DNA from: Charina bottae
Lineage: Eukaryota; Chordata; Lepidosauria; Squamata; Charinaidae
Length of the DNA: 64,000 nt
Direction of reading: 5' to 3'
Assembly (NCBI GenBank): GCA_023362775.1
Contig: JALMGJ010000015.1
Span: forward strand, 7,455,501-7,519,500
Position numbers and translations under genes: made by a program. The notes beneath the pieces are model-generated. The model did not search any database, was not told the DNA's origin, and saw only the letters and a program-made list of their open reading frames with translations. Below, piece after piece: positions 21,167 through 32,374 of the stretch; positions within the stretch are counted from its first letter, which is position 1, and each line of letters opens with the position of its first letter.

Positions 21167-21710
21167 ATCGCCCATCTTCCCCCGAAGGGGGAACTCTGGG
21201 CGGTTTACAATAAAACCGGAGTTAAAATACAAAACAAATCCCAATAAAAGTGAAATAAATATATAATATCGTTATAATTATTAAAAGATATAAATACTGT
21301 AAGTAAAATGGAATCCAGATGGCTACAGTTCTTCCTCAAATCCAGAGCGCAAGGGCCGTTCTCAATCCATTCTAGGGCGCTAGCCATCCCCAAGAAAGAC
21401 TATTTCCCCTCCCGTCCCAGGCTTGGTGGCAAAACCAGGTTTTCAGTTTTTTCCTGAAGTCCAGGAGTGAGGGGGCCTGTCTCACCCCTGGGGGAAGGAT
21501 GTTCCAGAGGGCGGGCGCTACTGCAGAGAAGGCACGCTTCCGAGACCCCGCTAGGTGGAATTCTGTTAAAGATGGGGTCCGTAACATGCCCTCTCTGCAT
21601 GACCGGGTGGGACGGGTTGATTCAATAGGGACAAGACGGTCCCTCAGATAACCTGGTCCCGTGCCATGTAGGGCTTTAAAGGTGATAACCAACACCTTGA
21701 ATTGGAATTA
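21167..21710 (-). mobile_element. L2-type LINE, 3' part
   Basis: The minus-strand translation (21695-21372) reads [36 protein letters not shown] and LDFRKKLKTW, the L2 C-terminal text. The 3' stem CGCCCATCTTCCCCC ... GGGCGGTTTACAATAA lies at 21167-21212. It is one of the better-preserved L2 fragments here and sits in CMC2 intron 20482-22283. Confidence 0.85.
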
Positions 21711-22283
21711 ATTTGTTAATTACAGGTACTGGGACTGGGTCCCATGTGTATAATCGTTTTCCACTTTTCCCACAATTTGGAACACTTTGGGAGAAGATTT
21801 GCAGGCCACCTGTGGCCCAAGGCTATCAAGATATAATCTCTCACCCCAGTGTTATGTTTTGGTTCTTCAAACTAACGTTTGAATGTCATTTTTAGTAACA
21901 CCGGTAGTGTTGCATGCTTGTTGTTTCTGCCTCTGGCATTCTATCTGGTATAGCTTTCAGCCTGCAGTGAATGGGTCCTAGTCCTCATGGTTTAAAATTA
22001 TATGAACTAACTACACATGAAGTCGTAGGGAAGCTTTGGAAAAGAGCAAATTGGTTGCCTGCTTTTTGAATGCTCAGAGCAACCTCAACCGAATGGAACA
22101 ACTAAACACGTACATCAAATAATGACCGAAGTGGAATTTTTTGTATTTCTTTGCTTGCTTATGTTTTGCCAGTCCGCATGTAACTTTTTCTTCAAACTTT
22201 CCCGAATGATAAACCCTTGCTGCGTTGTAAGCATAGTGCCATGGCTTATCTATGATTCATTTCCTGCCTTCTTTTCCTTCCAG

Positions 22284-22364
22284 TATGAAGCAAATAGAAC
22301 CAAGAGCCATGAACATGCAAAAGAGATGAATCGGAGGTTGAGGGAGGCAGGGGCACAAAATTAG
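22284..22364 (+). CDS. CMC2: CMC2 terminal coding exon
   Basis: It encodes 26 residues (YEANRTKSHEHAKEMNRRLR then EAGAQN) and a TAG stop. The start matches the conserved CMC2 segment Y-ENRTKSREH; the last ten residues differ from mammals, as expected for this variable tail. The acceptor is CTTCCAG|TAT after a pyrimidine-rich tract (22265-22280). The joined exons give 77 residues, against 79 in human. The 3' UTR is short, running from 22365 to about 22485. Confidence 0.93.
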   Translation, partial: YEANRTKSHEHAKEMNRRLREAGAQN

Positions 22365-22459
22365 AATTGGTGAAGTGGCTACTCGGACATTATGGGGACA
22401 GCTGAAGAAGCACGTTTTCCTCTATCTCCTGGACACTGAAAATGTATTTAATCTGCAAT

Positions 22460-22465
22460 AATAAA
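22460..22465 (+). terminator. CMC2: CMC2 poly(A) signal
   Basis: AATAAA lies 96 bases after the stop, followed by a GT-rich stretch (GTGGATCTGGTTG at about 22480). Cleavage is expected near 22480. Confidence 0.8.
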
Positions 22466-22697
22466 AATGCCTAGCCTATGGTGGATCTGGTTGCATTTCA
22501 GTCATTTGGCATGATCTAAAGAAATCAGAGGGAATCCTGTAGATCAAACCTGAAGTATTTTGGCTCAAGCGTTTGGTTTCCCATCGTGGCTGGTTTGGGA
22601 AGCTCTGGAAGAGGGTGTGAGGGGTAATTTCTTTCTTTCTTTTTAATACCTCTACCCCACCACAATTGAATGACACTCGGCAGCTTACAGCCTACAG

Positions 22698-23124
22698 CAG
22701 AGCTTTCCAAACTGTGTGTCGGGACACGTTAGTGTGTCGGCTGCAGTGTCTGGGTGTGTTGCGGCTGCTGCTGCCTCCGAGCCCTGCCAGGATTCCACCC
22801 AGGTCCTAGTGCCTGCCTTGTGCCTTGCTGCCTCCAAACATGCTGTGATTCTGCGCAGGTCCTAGTGCCTGCCCTGTGCCTTGCTGCCTCCAAACCTGCT
22901 GTGATTCCACGCAGGTCCTAGTGCCTGCCTTGTGCCTTGCTGCCTCCAAACCTGCTGTGATTCTGCGCAGGTCCTAGTGCCTGCCCTGTGCCTTGCTGCC
23001 TCCAAACCTGCTGTGATTCCGCGCAGGTCCTAGTGCCTGCCTTGTGCCCTGCTGTAAGAGTGTGTCACAAAATGATGCATGTCTAAAAAGTGTGTCACCA
23101 ACATGAAAAGTTTGGAAAGCTCTG
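22698..23124. mobile_element. hAT-like MITE with internal minisatellite, five units
   Basis: A 427-bp element in the opposite orientation to the 19.8-kb copy, flanked by a perfect 8-bp duplication GCCTACAG (22690-22697 and 23125-23132). It has the same CAGAGCTTTCCAAAC ends and about five ~57-bp units keyed by CAGGTCCTAGTGCC. Confidence 0.95.
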
Positions 23125-23132
23125 GCCTACAG

Positions 23133-24145
23133 TATATAAATAAAAATGAAAAAATCCACTGTGAGGTTAAAACCAATCAAGCCAATCAATATATTTATTA
23201 TATATATATTTATATTCAATATAAATTGAAGTATATAAAAGTATATAAAATAAAACAACACAACTGAACAGGACATTTCCTCCTCCATAGGATTTCTGAA
23301 TTCAGTTTTTAAAAACCTACGGAAAGCCAATAATTTGGGATCAATCTGCTTTCCAGTGGGAAATTTCCTGGGTAGATAAGATGCCATTTGAGTCTCTACC
23401 TTTCTCGTGTCCAAAGAAAACAAATTCAATTGATTTCATGGGTTGATTACAGAGTTCTTTGCTCTGGCAGTTTTGGATTTCTTACCCTCTTTTCTACCTC
23501 TCTGTTTCTTGCTTCTAATTCTAACATCGCCGATCATGAAAACCCTGTCATAAGGGCAGCTGTACTAAGTGATGGGGGCTGGATATGACAAATTATGATG
23601 CCTGTAATATCGTGCTCCCCAGATGATTGCATTAAATCAAGACAGTGACATTTACTGTGCAATTTGCTGTTCTCATATCGGGTTGCAGTTTGGAGATATC
23701 ACAGCTTGTGACTCCATCTGAAATGGAAAGCCACAATGCAATAAAGGAGTGGGGTATGGTAAGAGGGAATCATTATTATAGATGGCACGCAATAGCAGGC
23801 AATTTGGATTAGCGCTGCCTATATATCTGTGTTTTTATTTAACATTTGATTCAGCAGGATACATTACAAGCCGTGTGCCATTGGTTTCACTGTGCACACA
23901 TTACATGGGCATTCACATCTTTTTACATCACAGCATCCAATGCTAGCATGTAAGTCATGTCATTTGGGTAATGTCATGACACACATGTCATTTGCACCCT
24001 TGCCCGTCCTGTGAATGCCTAGGTATCTATTACATTGATATTTTGTCCTTTTTCTAGAAGCATAAGGGTGGCATAGATGACTCCCCCCATCTTATTTATC
24101 CATGTCAACAATGCTATGGGAACTTCTAAATTGTGGTTTGTTTCC
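23133..24145. other. Intergenic DNA, no gene seen
   Basis: AT-rich DNA after an A/T microsatellite at 23180-23260. The stretch 23570-23770 has no recognisable repeat and could be a conserved element; this is only a guess. Confidence 0.3.
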
Positions 24146-24454
24146 CAGGGTTTCTCAGCCAGGGTTCTGTGGCACCCTGGGGTTCCACGAGAGGTCACTA
24201 GGGGTTCCTTGGGAGATCATGACTTATTTAAAAAATTACTTCAAATTCAGGCAACTTCACATGAAAGAAGTAAATTTCATTCTTTATTTTCAGTTTAAGA
24301 ACACCGTTAATGCATATAGACAGGCCTATATGTGAAACGAATATAATAATCTTGTAACTTCTGGCCTTTATTGGAGCCTGAATGTGCAGGGGTTTCCCGA
24401 GGCCTGAAAAATATTTCAAGGGTTCCTTCAGGGTCAAAAGGATGAGAAAGGCTG
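24146..24454. mobile_element. hAT-type (Charlie-like) non-autonomous element
   Basis: The ends read CAGGGTTTCTCAGCCAGGG and a reversed partner GATGAGAAAGGCTG. Inside are GGTTCCACGAGAGGTCACTA and TTATTTAAAAAATTA, shared with the shorter copy at 56377-56510. No clear 8-bp duplication remains, so it is old. Confidence 0.65.
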
Positions 24455-25283
24455 GTTCTAACCATGGAGGTCTGGTTCCTGAACAGCACTTAACTATATG
24501 CTATGGCTTATAGACAGCTGCATTCACTTACTGTATGCTGCTAACCACAAGCAAGGACTCCGCACAGTAACAGACCCAAAGTGACCCTCTGAGCTTTATG
24601 ATCGAATGGGAATTCAAATCCAGATCTTAAACCTGGGAGATTATTTTAGCCATTAGGTTTTAAACATGGTTTTCGCTTGAAGCTCTATGAGACCTGAAGG
24701 AATGCCTGATTCCACATCAAATGCACATGTGAACGAGTACATTTTGTTTACGTGTAGTGCAGCTCCGGGATTTTTAAACTGTGTTGAACCAAGCATTAAC
24801 AATTTGGTTCCTCATTGTGCTAAGACGTAATAGCATACTTACCTGCAAGGAAAGTGGCCCTGATTTAAGATTATTCTTCCCTATGAAGATTAGACATTTA
24901 AAAAAATCCCTCAGCGGTGTGTGCTAACGTCTTCTAAGTGAATTGAAAACGACCTTCCTATTTTACAAAATAGCTTATTGGGGTGGGCTTCGGCTTTGGG
25001 GTAAAAATTAATTATTGGGGGAAATACAGTACATAGGTGCACACAACATGGTAACTGAAAAATAATTATTATGTGTTCTTATGTGGAGGCTATTAAACTT
25101 CATTAGAGGTAACTGAGTAAAATGGGCAGCAGCCAAAAGAGGGATTTTTCATGAAGAGTCAGGGGCATTGGGGGTTGGGGGGTTCAAAAAAGTGATTGCA
25201 TCCACAACTGCGTGATTAAAACCTTGCCCCTTTATGTGTTGCATGTACAACCCATGTAACGAGGTGAGGCTTCAATTATATGC

Positions 25284-25371
25284 TCCTTCCTTCCTTCCTT
25301 CCTTCCTTCCTTCCTTCCTTCCTTCCTTCCTTCCTTCCTTCCTTCCTTCCTTCCTTCCTTCCTTCCTTCCT
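25284..25371. repeat. (TTCC)n microsatellite, about 22 units
   Basis: An uninterrupted TTCC array of about 88 bp. Confidence 0.97.
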
Positions 25372-26155
25372 CGTCCTCTGGACACCCGAAGTGGGTTTGT
25401 ACTGCAGGAATTTCTTTTTGAGAAAGGCTTGTGCACCAATAACAACCTAGTTAATTCAATCAGGCTTTCACTTTTGCAACACTGTCTTTCCATTGGATGC
25501 ATGCCTTATTTAAAATAGGAACAACTTAACTCAGGGTGAGGTTGGGGAAACAGATGTGAATTCTGTTTATTCCTTTCTTGATTAGAACTTGTGAGAATCC
25601 ACAGATTTCTTCCTGAGACAGAAAGAGCATGAGATTAAAAAAAAAAAAACACAGTGTGAGAAAGCAAAACTCCCATCCAGATACAGGGTTTTGGGAGCTT
25701 TTTTGACAGCTTTGAAGCTCTTGTTATTCATCTGTATTTTGTGGGGCTGAATTTGGTTGCTGTTGGATTTCGTTACCCAAGCCGTCTTGACAGTTACACC
25801 ATCCTCTCTGCTGGGAACAGCTGCTCATACTGATTTAGACTGGTACAGATGGGGGACAATTACACTCAGCTCATTTTTCAATTAAGAACTTACCAAATTT
25901 TGCAAATATTTTCATAAACGAGATGGAAAGGGCTCGCTATTGAACAGACCTGACCGTGGGGAGAGAAGGCATCTGAAGAGTTATCTGAAGGTTGTACACG
26001 CACTGGGAGAAAATTCTCAAGTGGATTAAATGTCCCCTCCTCTCTTGCTCCAGTCTAGTTAATTAAGAGCTCTCCCTCCTTGCCACCATATGCTGCTTAC
26101 ATTTTGAAAACCTGAAAGATAAGCGTAAAGATGCTTTTACCATTACAATTAATTT
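25372..26155. other. Intergenic DNA, no gene seen
   Basis: No transposon signature was recognised. The segment 25740-26100 looks like unique sequence and lies in the intergenic gap. Confidence 0.3.
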
Positions 26156-26745
26156 TGTTTTATTAATTTATTAATTTATTTATTATTCAAATTTATCACT
26201 GCCCATCTCTACAGCAGTAGACTCTGGGCGGTTTTGTTGTTCAACTGGCCTGAGATACATGTGATGAAAGGTGGTATCGACTCCATAATTCTTTTTTAAA
26301 TTTCCTAACACAGACTCCTTTCTCTTTTTCTTTTTTTAAAATAAATTTTATTAAACGTTTTACAAAGAACATAAAAACGAACCCAAACTAATAAGAAGTA
26401 AAAGAAATGAAGCAAGAAAGAAGAAAGAAAAAGTGCAGAAAGAGAGAACAAAAAGAAATAGAAAGAAGATGCTTCCAATTTCTTCTGCAGCAAATCAAAG
26501 TACAATTACAAAATTACCTTTATGATTACAAAAAAGCTCACTTTTTTCTATTGTCGTTTTTTTTCGAATCATCAAAACCACAAATCATAAGTGCATTTTG
26601 TTCTGTTTCATGCAAAAAGCCTATAAGGGGTTTCCAGTCAGCCATAAATGTAGATATTTTTTCTCTAATCAAAGAAGTCAATTTAGCCATCTCCGCAAGT
26701 TCCATCATCTTCATCAGCCATTCCTCCATTGTGGGTACTGTCCTT
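26156..26745 (-). mobile_element. L2 tail followed by L1 3' end with ORF2 C-terminus
   Basis: 26156-26240 carries a reversed L2 terminal stem (CACTGCCCATCTCTAC ... GACTCTGGGCGGTT). 26300-26745 is a separate reversed L1 3' end: a T-rich tail with TTTTATTAAACG, then on the minus strand a frame reading LTSLIREKISTFMADWKPLI and GFLHETEQN, the typical C-terminus of L1 ORF2. 5' truncated. Confidence 0.65.
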
Positions 26746-27255
26746 TATTTCCTTTATTCCTTCTCCTCCTCCTCTCTCCCTCCCTCCCTCCCCCTCTCAA
26801 ACTCATAAAAATTAGAGGCAAAAACATAATAAATTAAACTGGTTGACAGTCTCAAAGCAGAGATGAAAACAACCGAGGGAAAGCAATTAGCAAACCAGGT
26901 TTATTGATTTATTCATGCTTGAGTTTGTGCGTTGCCCACTCCAAAGCTTCTAGGCGGCTTACATCTAAAATAGAAACCATAAAAAACATACCGAAGGCAA
27001 AAATACAATGCATCATGGAATGAATGAATATCAGCTGTTCAGTCAAGGAGCACCCTCTGCTCATTGGGAAAGCACAGTCTTCACAAGCACAGACAATTGA
27101 GATCAAAATAAAAGTTAAAAGGGTTTGGTCTCATTATGACAGTAGGTGTAAGGATAGTTTGTGGGGGGCACAAAGTTCGAATGCTTGGGTGCCAGTCAAA
27201 AAGACTAACATTGCAAACTGGAGTAGAATTCTTTCCATCTTCCAATACATTACAG

Positions 27256-28007
27256 CAGGGGTCCACAACCCCCGGGCCACGGACCGGTACCGGTCTGTGG
27301 CCTGTTAGGAACCGGGCTGTCCTGACTTCGAGTGAAGGAACACGCTGAGACTTAGTGTAAAAGCTCTAGTGTTTTATTGTTCTACTCTGCTAGACAGAAT
27401 CCAGCTAAACTGAAATGAATTAGTGATGCTCAGAGAAAAGGCCCAAGAAACTAGGGCGGGGCCTTCTTTAGCCTCTTGGGCGGAAAGCAAAGCGATTCAG
27501 TACTGCGCATGCGTTTATCCCCCTGGAGGGAGCCCCCTCCTTCTTCACCAGTTATCTCCCTGACACAGGCCGCACAGCAGGAGGTGAGCGGTGGGCGAGC
27601 GAGCGACGCTTCATCTGTATTTACAGCCGCTCCCCATCGCTCGCATTACCGCCTGAGCTCCGCCTCCTGTCAGATCAGTGGCGGCATTAGATTCTCATAG
27701 GAGCGCAAACCCTGCTGTAAACTGCGCATGCGAGGGATCTAGGTTGCACGCTCCTTATGAGAAGTCAGAATCCGACACTTACTTTAGTCCCCGCGTGGCC
27801 CGCCCATTATTTTATTTACCACTTCTGTCTGCGCCTCTTTCCCGCACTGTGCACTTGTCTCAGTCACAGTTTTGGTAAGCCCACAAGCTAACTCAATAAA
27901 TGTAATGCGCTTGAATCATCCCGAAACCATTCCCACCCACCCCGGTCCGTGGAAAAATGGTCTTTTAAGAAACCGGTCCCTGGTGCCAAAAAGGTTGGGG
28001 ACCGCTG
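27256..28007. mobile_element. hAT non-autonomous element carrying a solo LTR
   Basis: The ends are CAGGGGTCCACAACCCCCGG and AAGGTTGGGGACCGCTG, with a perfect 8-bp duplication CATTACAG (27248-27255 and 28008-28015). Internal text such as GGCCACGGACCGGTACCGG and GGTCCCTGGTGCCAAAAAGG matches a widespread tetrapod hAT family. A 248-bp LTR interrupts it at 27318-27565, leaving about 500 bp of hAT DNA without a transposase. The interior is GC-rich and CpG-containing compared with its surroundings. Confidence 0.85.
27318..27565 (-). mobile_element. Solo LTR (TGTCAGGG ... TCAGGACA) inside a hAT element
   Basis: On the minus strand it starts TGTCAGGGAG and ends GTCAGGACA, with an AATAAA signal (ACAATAAAACAC) near its end. 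The flanks CGGGC/CAGGC form a 5-bp duplication (4 of 5), and removing the LTR restores the hAT text GAACCGGGCCGCACAGC. No coding part of the parent LTR element was found. A second copy lies at 38004-38969. Confidence 0.8.
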
Positions 28008-28299
28008 CATTACAGTATTGTCCACTGTGATATGCCCATCAAAGAGAAGGAACAGTGGATATGGAACACTTGCTTCTTGGAGGTCAAATGCCTGGTTTTA
28101 ACAATGGCTTTATCAGTTTTAAAATAACAGCTGGCAGATGAGCCCTGGAGAACCACATCAAACCAGAGCACCTAATTCTTGGCTAGATGAAGCAAAAGAC
28201 TTGGGGACGGTTTAATATTTATTTAAGAAATTTATATGGTGGACAAGCCCAGCTCTGTCTCGTCTAATAATCTTGATACTTTTATACCAAGGTATAATG

Positions 28300-28607
28300 T
28301 AGTGTTTCTCAACCTTAGCAACTTTAAGATGGGTGGACTTCAACGCCCAGAATTCTTGGCATCTTAAAGTTGCCAAGGTTGAGAAACACTGGTCTAGTCA
28401 GAAGCTTGCTCCGTTGGGCAATGCCTGTGAACTATGTGTTTTCACCCATTGTTAATTGCCTGAGAATTTACTCGACAGTGTGAGCACCCCTCTGCAGGCT
28501 GAAATTATAGTCTAGTCCAGTGTTTCTCAACCTTGGCATATGCTGGCTGGGGAATTCTGGGAGTTGAAGTCCACACATCTTAAAGTTGCCAAGGTTGAGA
28601 AACACTG
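28300..28607. mobile_element. Two hAT MITEs with exchanged target-site duplications
   Basis: MITE 1 (28300-28391) and MITE 2 (28518-28607) belong to the CAGTGTTTCTCAACC family. The outer flanks are both GTATAATG (28292-28299 and 28608-28615). The inner flanks are both GTCTAGTC (28392-28399 and 28510-28517). Each MITE therefore has two different flanks that match those of its partner. About 110 bp of other sequence lies between the inner repeats. Confidence 0.9.
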
Positions 28608-28654
28608 GTATAATGCCTCCTATTAAAGAGCACTGACTAAAGAAGGTAGACAAG

Positions 28655-28985
28655 TTGTCATCTTATTGAACCCAGAGTTGGGCCTTCTTTGGGGCAGTGC
28701 CTGCCCTATGGAACAGCACCCCTCTGACGATGAGGATGGCTCCAATCCTGTTAGCCTTTTATACAGCATTGAAGGTCCTCCAGGCTTTTGGGCTGGCTGA
28801 TTAGGCAAGCTCTGATGGATAATGTTGGTTAATGTTGTTTTTAATGAATTGGGTTGTCTTTGTGGGCTTGGGCATTACGGTTGTTGTGAAATTGTTGTAG
28901 CTTTTAACCCTTGTGCACCTCCCAGAATCACTTTTATGAGATGGGCAGCCATATGCATTGTTTAAATAAATAAAAATAGATATAA
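28655..28985 (+). mobile_element. L2-type LINE 3' end, degraded
   Basis: It contains GGGCAGTGCCTGCCC and CTATGGAACAGC (the L2 ALWN region), then GCATTGAAGGTCCTCCAGG, the stem CACCTCCCAGAATCAC ... GAGATGGGCAGCCATA and an AAATAAATAAAA tail. Confidence 0.75.
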
Positions 28986-30338
28986 ATTTTCAGAGAGGTA
29001 AAGTGGCTAGTCTTTCGTAGGAAAAGCAATGCGGAGTCTTGTAGCATGCTAATGGCTGCCTCTTTATTATCGCTTTTTCTTTTTTGAGTGCAAGGTGAAG
29101 AGAAAGAGCTGCAGAGGAGTTATTTAAAAGACCTGAATATTTTGGCAATGCATTCAGTAGCACCGCACAGCTGGTTGGCTTTCTTTTTTTTCTGAATTAA
29201 TTCCCTTTTCAATTTTTCCTTTGAAATTCAGGAAGAAACAAGTGGCTGCCATTCTCTCTCTCTCCCTCAAATTTATATGGAGCCCCACTGCCATTGGCTC
29301 ACAGCATTTTACGATAAAATCAAACAAACTGTAAAAGTGGGGGAGGCTGAATTTGGGGGTGGGCATTTCTGCCAGAGTTTTGGGGAGAGGAAAATGGCAG
29401 CATTGGAAGCTCTGCTCCTTGGCCTGGAAATATGCAGCTGGAGGCACGTTTGATGCTGAGAGCGTGGAGGTTGCATGTGGAGAAAGCCGCTTGGTGGATT
29501 CTGTTTGCACTGCCTTCGATCCTGACGTGAGTACAAAGAAGAAGTCCCATGAGACGCATTGGAAACAAGAAGATCTGTGAAGAAAAAAAGATGCAAGGCT
29601 GTATCAAGACAATGCCTTCTGTTCCAAACCTTGGTGTGTCCTAGAATGCCTCTTCCTTCCTAAAAACCTAAAGGAAAAAGGAAAGGAAGGAAGGGAAGGA
29701 AAGGAAAGACGACCGAGATTAAAGCCACATCTGTACCATGTTACAGTCTTGGTTGGTGGAAAGGGCATCCTGGCTTGCAAATCGGGTCTTAACAGCCACA
29801 ATAGTGGCTTCCATTTTATTTAGTTATTTATAAAATCTCTATCCTGTTTTTTTTTTTTGGTTATTAAAGATGTTCCAGAGTAGGATATAATTCACATGCA
29901 CATGGTTACATACATAGTCACCATACTATTCGCGCTTGGGGTAATCAATGTTACGCAAAGTACAAGAAAGGAGTATGCCAAAGCAAAGAAAGGTAGAAGA
30001 TAAAACAGAAGAGGCTGCAGTTAAATCTAGTCTACATCAACCCTGTTCACTGTACTGCTACACACCTTTCTGTTCTTTCAAACCATCCTTGTTTCCACCA
30101 TATCTATGCCTGCTTTATATTTGTTCTTTATATATTTTTAATATGATTAAACATGATTAAAAATAATAATCCAATAAACCTGCTAAAAGCATATTAAAAT
30201 CTTATACAACTACTATAAAGTTATCCAGACAGACAAACCAAGGATCAACATTGTTTTTTGAAAGGCATTGTTTTCAGAAAGGTTTCCACTTTGCTAGGCT
30301 TTCAAATGTCAAATATGCCATTTACTAATCTGACAGTG
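28986..30338. other. Intergenic DNA, no gene seen
   Basis: Short frames on both strands (29154-29607) overlap each other and are not supported as coding. There is a GGAA-rich patch at 29675-29710 and a T homopolymer at about 29850. Confidence 0.35.
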
Positions 30339-30568
30339 AGAGCCAGTTTGGTCTAGTGGTTAAGGCACCAGGCTAGAAACCGGGAGACTGAGAGTTCTAG
30401 TCCTGCCTTAGGCATGAAGCCAGCTGGGTGACCTTGGGCCAGGCATTCTCTCTGAGCCCTAGGAAGGAGGCAATGGCAAACCATTCTGAAAAATCTTGCC
30501 AAGAAAACTGCAGGGACGTGTCCAGGCAGTCTCCAAGAATTGGACACGATTGAATGGATTAAAACAAA
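30339..30568 (+). mobile_element. tRNA-derived SINE with BovB-like 3' end
   Basis: The head GAGAGCCAGTTTGGTCTAGT and GAGAGTTCTAGTCCTGCC carry A-box and B-box-like motifs of a Pol III promoter. The 3' end (AATTGGACACGATTGAATGG then ATTAAAACA) parallels the BovB 3' end, which reads AGTCGGACACGACTAAACGA on its own strand. A perfect 11-bp duplication AATCTGACAGT flanks it (30328-30338 and 30569-30579). This indicates trans-mobilisation by BovB, as known for Sauria-type SINEs. Confidence 0.9.
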
Positions 30569-30579
30569 AATCTGACAGT

Positions 30580-31600
30580 ACTGGCTTCAATGCGGTTAGA
30601 ATTGGGAAGACCCATTGAAATCCTTAACTAGTCATTAAAGTGCTTTCACATTTTGGGGGCAGTTTGTTTTTTCTCATTTTAATCTACCTCCTGGGATTGT
30701 TCTGAAGATATAAATGGAACGGGGTACAGATGTATGGCCATGTTTCAATTGTTTATGGACATATTCTTTTTCAGACTGTAATTGCTGGCTGTTGGTGAAA
30801 CTTCAACCTGAAAGTTTATTTAGTGGAGTGAGATGGCCCTATTTTCTGTGCAGAAGCACACTCAAAAGAGGAAGTTATGTAGTAGCTAAGAGGGAGCATG
30901 CTCTGATTGTTACTCCATGTAACAACTAACAGAGAGCAGGTAAGAGAGGGGAGATTAGAGAGGAACACAGAATCTATGAACATTCTGGCATTCATCCTCT
31001 GCCCCCTACTTCTTCCCAAAATTGTTAATATCAACCAATATCTATTGCTGATTTCCAGCAAAAACAATGACTATGAGCTCTTTGGAAGAAAAGTCGGGAT
31101 ATTCTTATTGACTTAATGAAAAACTGATGTCTCTTCCTCCTTAATCCCCTGCCTATTAAAATCATGAAAAGGAGAAAGCCTACTGGGGTTGGCTTACCCT
31201 TCTTGTCACTTGGGTTTCAGCTGAGGCCTAAGCAGGGAAGAACAGAGCTCCAGAGAAAACCCCATTTGTTTACAATTGGAGCATTTCTCCAAGACTATTG
31301 TTCCCTGAAATTGGATACCGAGACTCAATCTTCCGAGGACTCAGAGAAATGGGCACTTGGGAGTGATTTCTACTTTTTACCTCCAACCGCACAAATTATT
31401 GCTGGCAATGAGAGCGGACTGGTGTAAGGTGGCCCTGAGGACCAGAGATTACCCCATCACACTTAGCTGTAAATTATTTTAATACTGATTGGTTGAATGA
31501 GTCACAACTTGCTGGCATCACACATCACACCAAGTCATAAACCATGCGTGCCAAACCCTGTTGGCTGAGTTGATGTAACATGCTACCTTATAGCCCCAAG
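30580..31600. other. Intergenic DNA, no gene seen
   Basis: No repeat or exon was recognised. The frame at 31164-31427 has no family motif and no flanking splice signals. Confidence 0.3.
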
Positions 31601-31607
31601 CAAACCT

Positions 31608-31685
31608 TATTTATTTATTTGTATTTATTTAAATATATTGGCTGCCCAACTCCACAGGACTTTGGGCGGCGTACAAAACTAGAAG
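31608..31685 (-). mobile_element. L2 3' tail fragment
   Basis: TTATTTATTTGTATTTATTT followed by GGCTGCCCAACTCCACAGG and ACTTTGGGCGGCGTACAAAA, a reversed L2 terminal stem. Confidence 0.6.
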
Positions 31686-31794
31686 GCTATTAATATTAAG
31701 GCTTATCGTGTTAAGTGAACCATAGAACTAGAGCTTGGGAAGGGACCATTTAGGCCATCAACCCAACTCCCTGCACAAATTAAAATTAGAGAAT

Positions 31795-32105
31795 TGTGCT
31801 GGATTTCGGCGGTGCCGCTGGTTCTCAGGAAGGAGGGGGCACATTCCAAGGAGGCGGAGGAGATAAGCGGAGGCACAGTCCGGGAGGCAATGGTGGGAAA
31901 ATGAAGAGGTTCAGGGTAGCCCCGCCCTAGAGTCTCCCAGGTTATTTCCCCTTAGGTTAGTTAGAGTAGCTTTAGTCTGGCAAGATTCTGTCTATGCGGT
32001 ATGAGCATATAAAGAACTGGAGTTTGAATGGACTGACTCTTCGTTGAGAAGGGAATATTTGTAGCTCAGGGATGACTCTTCGTTGTTCTTGGGCTGAGCC
32101 TGACA
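31795..32105 (+). mobile_element. Solo LTR-like element, 311 bp
   Basis: It starts TGTGCTGGATTTC, has a TATA box (GCATATAAAGAACTGG, about 32006) and ends GGGCTGAGCCTGACA. The flanks AGAAT/ATAAT could be a 5-bp duplication (4 of 5). It shares its text with the inverted copy at 45914-46182 and, more distantly, with the 27.3- and 38.0-kb LTRs (AGACAGAATC, GGGCGGGGC on the opposite strand). Near its 3' end GACTCTTCGTTG is repeated around a 30-bp segment resembling a Penelope terminus. No internal retroelement genes were found. Confidence 0.7.
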
Positions 32106-32118
32106 ATAATCCCTAATA

Positions 32119-32374
32119 CATAGCTTTCCAAAGTGTGTGTCGTGACACACTACTGTGTCGCCTGCGGTGTCTTGGTGTGTTGCTTTAAAACCCGGAAGCG
32201 CTGATGGGGGGAACTGGAAGAAGCAGCACCCCACCAATCAGTGCCGCCGCCGCGGGGGTGCCGCTTCCCCCCATCAGCGCTTCCGGGTTTTAGCGCAACA
32301 CATCAGGACACCGCAGGCTGCACCGCCACCGCCGTTGGTGTGTGTCGCCAACGCGAAAAGTTTGGAAAGCTCTG
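32119..32374. mobile_element. hAT-like MITE, palindromic subfamily
   Basis: 256 bp with ends CATAGCTTTCCAAAG and TTTGGAAAGCTCTG, flanked by a perfect 8-bp duplication CCCTAATA (32111-32118 and 32375-32382). The interior lacks the minisatellite and instead has AACCCGGAAGCGCTGATGG and its inverse CCATCAGCGCTTCCGGGTT around a GC-rich loop. Confidence 0.9.

Noticed and set aside
25234..25518. 94-codon plus and 76-codon minus ORFs
   Set aside because: Made largely of the (TTCC)n microsatellite.
30339..30420. Possible functional tRNA gene
   Set aside because: A- and B-box-like motifs belong to a SINE with a target duplication; no complete cloverleaf is expected.
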